A stretch of DNA of 64,000 nucleotides, from contig BLJB01000069.1 in NCBI GenBank assembly GCA_013423325.1, positions 124,001 to 188,000 of the forward strand, given 5' to 3'. Each line of letters opens with the position of its first letter. The first letter of the stretch is position 1. Below, in pieces: positions 54,284-64,000 of this stretch. The translations under genes were made by a program, and so were the position numbers. The DNA comes from Usnea hakonensis. Its lineage: Eukaryota > Ascomycota > Lecanoromycetes > Lecanorales > Parmeliaceae. A model generated the notes under the pieces. It was given only the letters and a program-made list of their open reading frames with translations. It searched no databases and was not told where the DNA came from.

Positions 54284-55102
54284 ATGGACACAAACGCGCC
54301 CAAGGAGAATGAAGGCCCTAACATCCGAAACCTACGGAAACGAAAGCGCCCGAGCATCTCGCTTTCAAAGGAAATCCTAGTATACGATCTTGTAGAACAA
54401 TATGTATCTATCCGAATGGCAAAAGAAATTGGTGACTGGCTTGCTCCAGCCAACTATACACATTCTTCACTAACAGAAATTGCCCACACCAGATCTGAAT
54501 CGCTGTCGTCAGATACCAGACCTCCCCAGAGACAACCGGTTCTATCTCTTCATCGACGCCAAGAACGAGTCCGGGCCTCACTCTAAGGTTTTTGAAGTCA
54601 ATCTTGAGAAGTTGAGCCGGCGTCACCACATGCTCCGCTTCCTGGGACAGCTCTCGACGTTATACTTGATGGACGAGCCAGAAGATGAGGCATGGTCGTC
54701 GCACACTTTCATCTCACGTTCCCCGCTGATTCTCGTATACGATTGCGCAAAAAGGACGGTAAATGTGCAAAGTGTCAAGGACACCAGTAAGCCACACCCT
54801 CTCGCCGACCACACCTACACATGGCTAACGGGAAATGCAAAAACTCAGATCTCCGAGTCTGCCAGACACTGGATATTCCCCCCAAGCAGGACACGGTCCC
54901 GATATTCGTTGACGCAGAGACTCAGTCGCAGGTGACAACCGCGAGGACAGGGGCGGGCGGGCGATGTAACTTTGAACTCGCAACGCTGCATCTCGACAAA
55001 TTAGACCGGCGCGACCGAAAGCGCCGCTCCCGGGGACAGCTGCCAAAGTTGTTCGTGTTGAACGAGGTGTCAAAAGACGAGGCATCGTCGTCGCATACTT
55101 AA
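54284..55102 (+). CDS. VYD-module protein, copy 3, with duplicated module exon
   Basis: Exons 54284-54431, 54493-54786 and 54849-55102 give 231 residues. Exon 1 matches copies 1 and 2 (MDTNAPKEN.., basic LRKRKRPSIS, then EILVYDLVEQYVSIR). Exon 2 has DLNRCRQIPDLPRDNRFYLF, IDAKNES, RFLGQLSTLYLMDEPEDEAW and ends with a second LILVYDCAKRTVNVQSVKD. Exon 3 repeats the module (NLRVCQTLDIPP, FVDAETQS, LATLHLDKLDRR, RGQLPKLFVLNE). Both introns are phase 1 and about 61 bases, so exon 2 is a symmetric 1-1 exon, the class that can be duplicated in tandem without frame loss. The Ser/Glu-rich DEAWSSHT tail recurs at the end of both modules. Function unknown. Confidence 0.66.
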
Positions 55103-56440
55103 TATCCTGGAGGCGCCGGACAGGAAGATTGGGGCTCCTGCGTGCAGTGACGACAAATTTATCTGTTTTAAGAACAAACACTTGGGGGCCAGGCGCTCCC
55201 TCCAGCCTTTCACCAGGATAACCAGTGCCGTTTACGATTCTTTCGAACGATCTTGCGAGCCACATTCTTGCGTGCTCAATGCTATTGGGAGGCTCACCCT
55301 ATGTCATACCGCAGAACATGTCACAAAACGAACACGACCCCCACCTCAAACTTTCCCCTTGCCAACCACATCATCTCTCAAGAAAACAAATCGAGGGAAT
55401 CCCATGTTGGAGAAGAACACTCCCTCCCCCCCCTACCCCTGCACGCAGCTCCCCTCTCTATACTTCTCCCTCCCTCCCACACCCATACATCCTCACCCCC
55501 ACCCCTTACCCTCTATAATAAAAACAAAAACCATCTCAAAGTTCAAAATAAAACAAAGCACCGCATCTCATATCATCTCATCCGCCTCCTTCTTACCCTA
55601 TCTACCCAACCCCCCTCCCCACACCACCCCTCCTCCATCCCCCTTATCGTTCACCGACCAAGGGGGGAGCCGGGGGGCGATGAGTGCATAATAGAATTAC
55701 ACTAAGAGGCCAGAAGAAGGCCGAAGAGTCTCGAAGCCAGGAAAAGAAAAAAAAAGGGGAGAGGAAAACGTACGCACTGTTAGAGTACAGTAAAAGTAGT
55801 CAAATAGAGCAGTGGAGCGGGATGACGTCGAGTGATAGATCTCGGCTCTAGGCTACAGGGAAGAAGGATAATTATTATAACACAGCTACACTGAGCAGGG
55901 AGGGGGGAGAACACAGACGTATATTAGGGCAGGGTGGAAGGAGGAGGAGGACGCGGGGGAGTAATAGCAAAAGAGTGTTGGAGGGAAAGAAGAGATCCCA
56001 TCGCTCAACCACACAGCGCTTCCGCCGAGATCCCAAGCTCCCTAAAAGCCAAGCAAAGCGCGAGAGGAGAAAGTGGGTTGCCGGAGCGCAGGGCGGGTCG
56101 AACGAAGAGTATTTGCTGTCATGTGTAGAATTTGAGTAGGACATGGAGTGATGAGGTATTGATAGGGGACGAGGGTCGAAGTAAATTTTGAAGGAAAACG
56201 TGAGGGGGAGGAGTAGCGATCGTGTCGAAGTAATATGTAAGATAGAGGCGTAGCAGCCTCCTCAGACCAAAAGAAAAATCGTAATATAGGGCTATGCTCT
56301 CAAAGCAGAAGTATCACAGAGGATTGCCCGGCGTGGTTCTCTGATACAATGAACAGTCAAGGGGTGCTTGAAGCTAGCTTATAGGAACCCGACATGGCGA
56401 GATGCTCAGGTCTTTGCGTCCTGCCCGGGCAAGAAGAAGT
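55103..56440. other. low-complexity intergenic region
   Basis: C/T-rich from about 55330 to 55660 and G/A-rich from 55890 to 56200. It produces long but low-complexity frames, which I do not accept as genes. Confidence 0.5.
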
Positions 56441-58366
56441 TTACGACTCCCCCACGTATTCAACTTCCTTGGTTGTCTGCTTATCGTTGAATCCGCCTTT
56501 CTTCTCGTCCTCATCGGAAGTTGATTTCTCGCCGCGGGAATCCGTTCGATCAATGTCCATGCCCATATTTCGCAAGACGTCTTCAAGTCCAATCTCTCTG
56601 TTGATGTCCGCCATACGGCGGGAGTCCTGTGCGTAGAAGGATGGGTTAGTGAATGTACTAGGGTGTAAAAGGAAAGCGATCGGAGGAAAGAGAGGAAAGA
56701 AAGAAGTGCGCATCAGCGAGACTCACAGCTTCAGCAACCCCCTTACTACCAAACAAAACATCCATCTCTTCCAACGTCAACCTCTTCGTCTCAGGCACAA
56801 AGAACCACACAAACCCTCCACCTCCAAACGTCAAGAGTCCAAAGAAAACAAAAGTCCCAAAAGTAATCTTCTGCAGCATAACAGGCGTGATCTGACCAAC
56901 GATGAAATTCGACATCCAATTCGAGGACGCCCCAAGTGCGATACCGTAAGCGCGATTGGACAAGGGCCACACTTCGCTAATGATGACCCAACCGCAAGGA
57001 CCCCAGCTATAACCAAAGTTGACGACGAAAAGCCAGACCATGCTGACCGCTGCCCAACCGGCGGCCTTGTGAGTAGCCCATTGGTGCTGGTTTATGCCGA
57101 AGAGGATGGCGATGATGGCGTGACAGATTCCCATGGCTATGGCTCCCGTGAGCAAGACAGGTTTTCTCCCTAGTTTGTCAATGTATAGGACGGCAGGGAT
57201 GGTTGCGAGAAACATCGCTATGCCTACTACGCCTGTAGCGAGAAGGCTGGTGGTGTTACTTGAAGTGCCTAGCGCTGCGAATATAGATGGGGCATAATAG
57301 AGAACTGCATTGTTGAATGGATCAGATGGAGTCCTATTAGAGATGGGTAGGAGAGCCTTTTATATGGGCACCACCTACCTGCATTTATACCGGTGAACTG
57401 TTGAAAGAACATTGTAACTGTAGCAACGATGACGCGCCGAAACATAGCCTTGGTCTTGAATAGAGAACCGATAGCCACGAATTGAAGCTTGAAGGTATTC
57501 CACGGCGTAAGCGTCACAAGCTGTGGCCAATGACTAGCCGTGGTCCGTTTTTCGAAGACCGACTGGGCTTTGATTTCTAAAAATTCAAGCTCAATCAGCT
57601 CGTGGTCTTCGCTCAAACCTCGAAGATTAGACAAGACATGGCGGGCTTCTGTTTCTCGGCCGTGATGCACCAGCCACCTAGGGCTGAAAGGCATAAAAAG
57701 CATCCCTATGCCCAGTGCCAGTCCAGGTATGAGCTGTAAGCATATAGGTACTAGCCATGCTCCATCTGACTGAGAGGTCCCTGTGCCACCAATGTAATTT
57801 GTTCCATAGTCGATCCAGAAGCTGACCATGATTCCGGCAGTAATAGCAAGCTGTTGCAATGCTACTAAGCTGCCTCGCACCTCAGGAGGTGCAACTTCTG
57901 CGTTGTAGTTGGGTACATTAACCGACATCGCGCCGACTGCCAAACCCGTAACAAAACGTCCCCCAAGGATGCAAGAAGCACCACCAACGACACCAAGACA
58001 CTGCACAACAACTCCCAATACAAAGACACCGACGTTGGCGATGATGGCATATTTTCGGGACAAAGTCTCAGCCAAGAATCCCGAATAAAGGCAGCCAAAC
58101 CACGCTCCGAGCTCAAAGATGGAGGTCATCCATCCCTTTTTCGTTTGGTCCTGGACCCAAGACCTCATATGGCTACTGAATGAGGTCATGGTGAGGATCC
58201 CAGAAAAAACGCCCTGGTTGTATCCATACACAAAGCCTCCTAGGCACGCGAAACAAGCGATCCCAAAGACTTTGATGTTCTTGACCAGCGCTGTTGGTCC
58301 TGATGCTCCGGTAAGAGCTGCTCGCCGAGCCAATGCCACTCCTTCAACGCCAGCAACAGGAGCCAT
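56441..58366 (-). CDS. MFS sugar transporter (sugar porter family)
   Basis: Exons 58366-57379, 57304-56727 and 56626-56441 give 583 residues with twelve expected membrane helices. Family motifs are GGRFVTGLAVGAMSVNVP, NYNAEVAPPEVRGSLV, FSPRWLVHHGRETEAR, FFQQFTGINAVLYYAP (across the first intron; the acceptor is the AATGCAG just before TTCTC) and FVPETKRLTLEEMD. The C-terminal cytosolic tail is acidic. It imports hexoses or related polyols by proton symport in the plasma membrane; the exact substrate is not readable. Glucose-responsive expression is usual for the family but not visible here. Confidence 0.9.
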
Positions 58367-59089
58367 AATGTCTAGCAGCTAGAGGTAAGCGATTTTTGAT
58401 ATTCTTTTCCACCGTAGTAGTTCAAGCAGTTACTGAAGGAGAGTCGCAGTCAAAAGACCGTGACTGTATCTATGAACGACATCATGGCAGTGGGAGTGCA
58501 GCGAAGTATGAAAGCCATACCCAGCGTTTCCTGCTAAGCCTGTTTATGCGCACCAATCAAAACATGGCAAAACTATTCTTAATGCTGTGATAGCGGAAAG
58601 GAATGTAGGAGTCTTGGCAGTTCTATTCCTAATCGGTAATTCCGTGTGAGGAGTCGATCTTCTAGCTCCAAGCATGGCAAAGCTGCTAGACATTGAAAGG
58701 GTTCTGGATTGTTGAGATTCTTGCGTGGTTGTAGGATCTGAACAAGGAATCGCATTCCGCATGTCAGTAATATATCCTGCAACGAAAATTGATTTAGATA
58801 CTAGCTCTAGTATTAAGAATTTTCAACAAATTCTGTCATCGATAGGTCCAGAACCATAGTTCTTTTGATTTGTAAGCTCTACGGACTAACGTTAGCTAGC
58901 ATGGCGCTGGCTGAAAAGCCAGAGTGCCCCACCTGTGAACATAAATGATCCGAAAAGCTCTGTCAAGATGCTCAAGTGAGCAAGTACTTTCTAGGATGAA
59001 AAAAGGAAGTATGACACATGAATCTCCCAAGATACGGCTTGGGACGTCCGAAGACTGCCGATCAATGGGACTTTCGGGCAGGGAAAGAC
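58367..59089. other. intergenic, no gene recognised
   Basis: 723 bases between two minus-strand genes: the 3' end of the helical-domain gene and the transporter promoter. Confidence 0.45.
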
Positions 59090-61036
59090 TTACTGGAGAT
59101 AAGAACTGAGTTCAGTATTCGCGAGGAATTGAATGTTCTCTGACTCGAGAAATGTATTCGATTGGTTGTCGCCCGGGGTTGACGGCACGAACTGAAAAAT
59201 AATATCAGTACAATGACTCTCAAATGGAGAACCTCGGACACACCTTCTGGACTGCACTCTCTGAGCCTCTTGGATCTCGAAGGTCATGCAGTCTGATGAA
59301 AATGCTGATTAATTCGCTGACAATGCTCAAATCAACGTCCCTCAGACCTGTCTCTCGCTGATCTAGCACGGCGTCTACCCATCCGGACCCAGCATAGATA
59401 CCACTTTGGTCCTTTATGGTTTGTCTCAAAAATTGGTCGTTGGCCTTCGCAAGCAGTGAGAGAAAGGAAAAGGTTGACTTGGTTGTTGTATTGGATGTCT
59501 TGCAAGGACCTGAGACTTCATCAATATGAAAGACCATAGATGGTGACTTTCGACTAGGTATAGGGTAAGCAGATGGCGGAAGATCCTCCGACTATGTGAT
59601 ATTGCCCTTTTTCTGACCGCGGAGCATATCTCGGGTATACGGACACGCGGCATGGAGAAAAAGCTTGATTGATGAAGATCGTTGTGAGAAGCGCACCATC
59701 ATCAATCAATTTTGCGAACGTCAGCATGTCCGTTATTGACTTGATGGCGTTTCTGTACAATTCTCTGTTGACTTGTCGAATGTTCAGACCAGGGCTCTCG
59801 TGAAGGGGTTCTTCATTAGGGGCTGTGCGATCAGGAGACCTCACGAGACTTCCATCGTCACTGGCAAGGCTTTCTTGGGTAAGAGAGGCAATTTGCAGGT
59901 AGCAGGACAAGTGGAGGCTAACATAGGATTCTGCCTGGTCTGCTTTCACGGCACCTTGGTAAAACTGCTCATTCGTCCTCAGCTTCGGCTTCCGATTCAC
60001 CCTCATCATCGTCATCCTCGCTTTCCATCTCCACTCCATTGCGATGTGATCTCCAGTCTTCCTGATTATGAGATACTGGGCCTGTCGATTTCTCCTCCGC
60101 CTTTCGCTGCTCTAGTACCTTCTCCAACTTCGCTTCCAGTTCCGGAATGGCATAAGTGGTCAAGTCAAATACGGTGTGAATGTCCTTGGCTTTCTCGGCT
60201 TCCTCTTTCCTTTTCTTGGCCCGTTCGAGTCTCTGGCGTAGTGAACGGAGCTCATCGTCCGTCTTTGATATAGGAACATTGGTTTTAGCCGACTTTGTTT
60301 GGGCTTCCTTGGCGATGTCTGCAGGCTGCATTCGAGGAAGCGTGAATCTCACTTCTGACCGTGTTCTTCTCGTTGTGTCTTTTTCCGGACCCCCGACTTC
60401 AACAAGTGGCGGAATGTAGATGGATTTTGCACGCCGGCTTGTAAAGGAGTCTTCAGGAGTGTGGAGATACGGGAGAGGAGCTTCCCGATAAAGATTCTCG
60501 TCCCCAAAGTATTCACGGGTGTTAAAATTCCCATCTCCCGGCCTTGGAGGCCCTGGAGGATTATAATGCTCATATCGCATTCCAATAAGTGCATCATTAA
60601 TGGCTACATTCAAGCCTCTTTCGTGGATGAGTGTCCTTGAACGTTCTTCGAGATTTCGCATGCATTGTAGCATCGATTGTTGAGAATCTAGTCTAGCCTC
60701 TAATTCCATGGCTTTCGTTCTTTTGAACAGCCACATCAAACGCCGAAAGCGTTGTGCTCTCACAGTAGCCCTGATTTCCCTGAATGTTCGTTTGCAAGAA
60801 CGCTTTATCTTTTGGATGTCACGGAGAACCTCTTTGGAGCAATTGATCTTCTCGGTCTCAAGCATCTGTCCCATATGATTGAGAACAGCAGTAAATTGTG
60901 TGACATGTTTGGCCAGGGCACGTATTTGCGGACTGGCATGAATCATGATGTCGGCTGTTTCGTAAAGCGTCGTTGCCACCGATACCCCGAAGGCAGCGAC
61001 GCTGATGATGCTAGCGGCTATACCAATCTCAGCCAT
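59090..61036 (-). CDS. fungal protein with STAND-type helical N-terminus, unknown function
   Basis: Exons 61036-60001, 59954-59647, 59591-59244 and 59191-59090, with introns of 46, 55 and 52 bases, give 597 residues in continuous phase. The start (MAEIGIAASIISVAAFGVSVATTLYETA) resembles the short helical N-terminal domain of fungal STAND and HET-related proteins, including a hydrophobic first helix. A basic helical region, a Pro-rich linker (HYNPPGPPRPGD), a charged coiled coil (about 255-330) and an acidic patch (ESEDDDDEG) follow; the last third has no recognised motif (LLAKANDQFLRQTIKDQSG). A frame reading straight on at 59969 would stop early, so the first splice matters. No NTPase domain is present. 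Confidence 0.66.
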
Positions 61037-61567
61037 TGTGCCAGATCGCTCGTGCAAATGGAAGAAATTTTCTTTGTTTGTCAAGGCTGAACATGAGGAA
61101 GAAGAGAAGCAATTGACTACTCTGTGCAGAGCTCGAAGCCACCAAACCTATCGACAATCATGCGTGCGGCTGCAGTTTTGCTCCGGTAAGAGGAAAAGGT
61201 TGACAGCTTGGTGATGCTATGAGATCTCTACAATATGATGGTATTTATACTAGGTTGCGCATATGGCTGGTCAACCTGACTAGAGTTGTGCCCGCATTGG
61301 AGGCCTTGGCGGACATCCTTCCCATCTCACCACCGGCGTCGAATCAAGCAATCCGCTCTCAAAATCATGAGCGATCGAATCAGGGCTGTAGCGACAGGAA
61401 TTTTATCTTCATTATTCCCAAGCAAAGACCCTGACGGACGAGTACACCGTGTCCCACAATGATATCCCGCACCCACCAGGTCCGCCATCTTGTTTCGCCA
61501 ATAGCGCTCAGTCCATCCTTCGTCTGTCAAGAATCCTTCTACCTGATATCGTTTTTCAATAGATATA
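61037..61567. promoter_or_regulatory. divergent intergenic region
   Basis: 531 bases upstream of both the helical-domain gene and the glycosylase-like pseudogene; no other feature seen. Confidence 0.4.
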
Positions 61568-62515
61568 ATGGCGCGCACTAGAGCCCAAGAGCATCCCAAC
61601 GCACCGAAATCAGAATATGCGCCGAAAGGATCGAAGCCTCAAGGACGGGCCACATCGAGAACCCTCACAGACACGACTGGGCACAAGGATATAAAGCGCA
61701 AAGCGGAAGCCATCGAGGATACAGACGGGGAGGATATAGAAGGCCCGCGGTGCTCGCCCTACAAAAAAAGCAAGACCGCAGATTCGGACCCACCTCAAGA
61801 TGCGAATTGACATGAGTAAACTGGATGCTCTTCTATCAAGCTACGGTGTACATCCACTTCAAGATACGAGCCTCGACGAACAAAATAAAGCTACTCCAGA
61901 AACCGTACTTAGTTTGCTCTATCTGGCTATGCTCAGCTCTGCCCGCATCTCCCACGAATTGGCATATAAAAGCCTTCAGTGCTTGATCGAAGCTGGTTAT
62001 CAAAATATAGAGACCTTAAAGAAGGGTACATGGGAGGAGCGGACGGAGGTCTTGACAAGAGGTGGCTACAGGAGATATCGCGAGAAGACTGCGACCACTT
62101 TAGGGGAGTTGGCCGACGTTATAATAAAAAAGTGCAGTACAACATATGCTATACATGAGCATGGGCTGAATGAAGGCTACTCCTAATGCCATTTACGAGT
62201 ACAGATAGCGATCTCATCAATCTACTTAAGAAAGCAAAGTCGTCCCCGGCCAAAGTCCGGAAACTACTTGAAGAAATTGAAGGCGTTGGCAAAGTTGGCA
62301 CGGATATATTAATTCTTCGATGCTGCCCAAGGCATCTGGCCGTCCCTGGCACCATTCGTCGACCCTAGAAGTATGGAGACGGCCGATCGCTGTGGCCTTG
62401 GCAAGGATGTGAACGCCTTGTGGGACGCGGTGGGAAAAGATGCAGTCAAGATGTGCAAATTAAATCAGCACTTACCATGGTACGGTTGGAGAAGCAAGAG
62501 AAGAAGTTTCAGTGA
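61568..62515 (+). pseudogene. HhH-GPD/endonuclease III-like protein, frame-broken
   Basis: The pieces in order read as one conserved fungal protein: MARTRAQEHPN with a basic, nuclear-type N-terminus; KLDALLSSYGVHPLQD; LLYLAMLSSARISHELAYKS; ERTEVLTRGGYRRYREKTAT; a 68-base intron (62132-62199); LLKKAKSSPAKVRKLL, GVGKVGTDI; then WPSLAPFVDPRSMETADRCG and the end LTMVRLEKQEKKFQ. The helix-hairpin-helix GVGKVG and the layout resemble HhH-GPD base-excision glycosylases, but no catalytic Lys/Asp pair is certain. Frame breaks occur near 61806, 62313 and 62466, which no intron explains. Either a decayed gene or three sequencing errors; the former is likelier. Confidence 0.7.
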
Positions 62516-63082
62516 AGTCAGCCAATGCATATGTCAATAATCTTCAAGGCTGACAAACCCTTGAATGCCCATTCAGCAGAGAAGGAAGAAATCAACTACA
62601 GCATTCCACCAGCGCCATTAAGAATTGGAGTCAATGCCAGTCCAAGTCAAGTTGGTGCGAGGAGGACTACCACTTCTCGAAACAGCCTAGCGCACAAAAT
62701 AAGAAGACGACCAGTGTAACTTTGTGGTTGAAGCATATATATTTTGCGATATCCACCCTCCTCGCTCATCCTCCTTGTTGCCTTCCACGAAATCCGGTAC
62801 AGCTGAAGGCCAATTTGAACACTGGATTTTGAGACTTCTTCTTGCGAAACAGAGCTTTTGCTGGGTTTCAAGGTCATGACGTCACGTCTCGTCAACCAAT
62901 CAATTCAGAGACATTATATGCTGACGACATTATCAATAACGCGAATACCTTTACCTCATTATTTGCCTAAACATGTCCCGTCTAATTCTTACATTCGTTC
63001 CTTCGCACTCTCTCACAGCCCCAGATTCGAACACAATCACAACCACTCTCAGTCAAAAACAAGCAAAGCATTCCCTGAAGCC
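62516..63082. other. intergenic, SDR promoter region
   Basis: 567 bases without a gene. An in-frame extension of the SDR start reaches up to 62858 (see findings). Confidence 0.45.
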
Positions 63083-64000
63083 ATGGAAGCAATCAAACAG
63101 ACTGTCGCCCAAAACTTGGGTATTCCGGTACGTGCATTTTCCTGCCCCTTGATGGACCAAGCCTATGCAAACATACTACCATCATGTTTCCTTCGGTCGT
63201 CATTTTCTTAATATCAGAGCTTTGGACTGATAGCGCTGACACCAAAGTTTGGATAGGGAGCTCATGAACAAGTGCCAGAAGGCCAGCGATTCGACCTTGA
63301 CGAGACGCCCAGTTTGAAGGGAAAAGTCGCCGTTATCACCGGTGGATCTGAGGGAATTGGCTACGGTGCCAGCCACACACTCCTGTCCCACGGTATCGAA
63401 AAGCTGTTCATGATCTCTGTATCCAAAGAAGTGGTTGATGGCTCGATTAACGCCATCAAGGAAGAAATGGGAGAGGAAACAGCGAAGAAGGTCACCTGGT
63501 TGCAGTGCGACATTTCAGATTGGAAGAAAGTGAAGCAGACAGCGGATAAGATTGCAGGCAGCACCGACAGGATTGACATTCTAATCAACAACGCAGCGAG
63601 GGGAATCATGACCTACCAATTGACCGATTACGGCGTCGACCGTCATGTCAGTCTCATACTCTTCGTTGTCATGAAGGCTGTACTGATTTCTCTATAGATG
63701 GCGATGAACCACATGGCCCATGTCATCCTGACCTCCCACCTACTTCCCATCCTGAAGAAGACAGCTTCCAACGGCAACACCGTCCGCATCGTCAACCAGG
63801 CTTCAAACGCCCACCAGGTCACACCCTCGGATACCAAATTCGAATCCTTAGACGAACTCAACAGAGACCTTGGTCCAAACGGCTCATACGGTCGCTCCAA
63901 GCTCGCCGCAATCCTCTACTCCCGCTATCTAAACCGCCACCTCACCTCCTCGCACCCCAATATCCTCGCCAACGCCACACACCCCGGCTTCGTGGAGACC
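63083..64000 (+). CDS. short-chain dehydrogenase/reductase, cut at window end
   Basis: Exons 63083-63127, 63257-63646 and 63698 to the window edge give at least 246 residues. The Rossmann signature is KVAVITGGSEGIGYG (TGxxxGIG), followed by NNAARG, and the active-site YGRSK (YxxxK) near residue 215. The protein resembles the WW-domain oxidoreductase/retinol dehydrogenase branch of classical SDRs, which use NAD(P)(H). The substrate is unknown. The 3' end is missing. The first exon is short; the frame is open upstream for 75 more codons. Confidence 0.86.

Noticed and set aside
53808..54380. 190-codon plus-strand frame with an internal repeat
   Set aside because: The internal repeat is just the 52-base DNA repeat; the rest overlaps the promoter and start of VYD-module copy 3 in another frame.
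55182..55705. 150-169-codon frames in the C-rich region
   Set aside because: Pro/Thr/His low-complexity with no ATG context, no conserved motif and overlapping alternatives.

Overview
The window is nuclear DNA from a filamentous ascomycete (Pezizomycotina; Leotiomycetes is plausible but not proven). Genes carry short spliceosomal introns of about 45-130 bases with GT..AG ends and CTAAC/CTAAT-like branch sites. The gene content is typical of that group: DBP3, RFT1, RPA1, UBP14 and SAC6 housekeeping genes beside HET-domain, NACHT-ankyrin, SesA-like, DUF7580-subtilase and patatin genes. An N-gap, a long G homopolymer and several frame breaks show a draft assembly. I derived all exon boundaries by eye from splice sites, phase continuity and family recall.

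Layout. 0.5-1.7 kb: ankyrin-repeat gene. 3-16.5 kb: conserved block (DBP3, RFT1, quinone oxidoreductase-like, RPA1, dienelactone hydrolase-like with an in-frame TAG, a small secreted/membrane protein, UBP14). 16.5-20.8 kb: mostly empty, with one small PPxY-containing ORF. 20.8-31 kb: accessory genes (HET-domain, a small 'VYD-module' gene, patatin phospholipase, four-exon membrane protein A). 32.7-44.1 kb: a compact island of regulated-cell-death/allorecognition genes. 45.2-47.4 kb: SAC6 fimbrin. 48.6-55.1 kb: membrane protein B, a VYD-module gene split by a piggyBac-type transposon, and a VYD-module gene with a duplicated exon. 56-64 kb: sugar transporter, a fungal-specific helical-domain protein, a decayed HhH-GPD-like gene, and an SDR gene cut by the window edge.

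The island is the most interesting part. From left to right it holds NACHT-ankyrin, NB-ARC-like NTPase ending in an amyloid-like motif, AcuF-type C2H2 protein (all minus strand, 28 and 97 bases apart and joinable in frame), then a divergent DUF7580-subtilisin protease, a gasdermin-like protein, and a SesA-domain protein ending in the same amyloid-like motif. This combines two known fungal death-signalling layouts: a gasdermin beside its subtilisin (as in Podospora HET-Q1/HET-Q2), and an NLR plus an effector sharing an amyloid motif.

The island is flanked by mirror-image paralogues: VYD-module(-)/membrane protein A(+) on the left and membrane protein B(-)/VYD-module(+) on the right. This suggests an inverted segmental duplication around it. 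The VYD-module family itself is one I do not recognise; it shows phase-1 exon duplication and a transposon insertion whose removal restores the frame.
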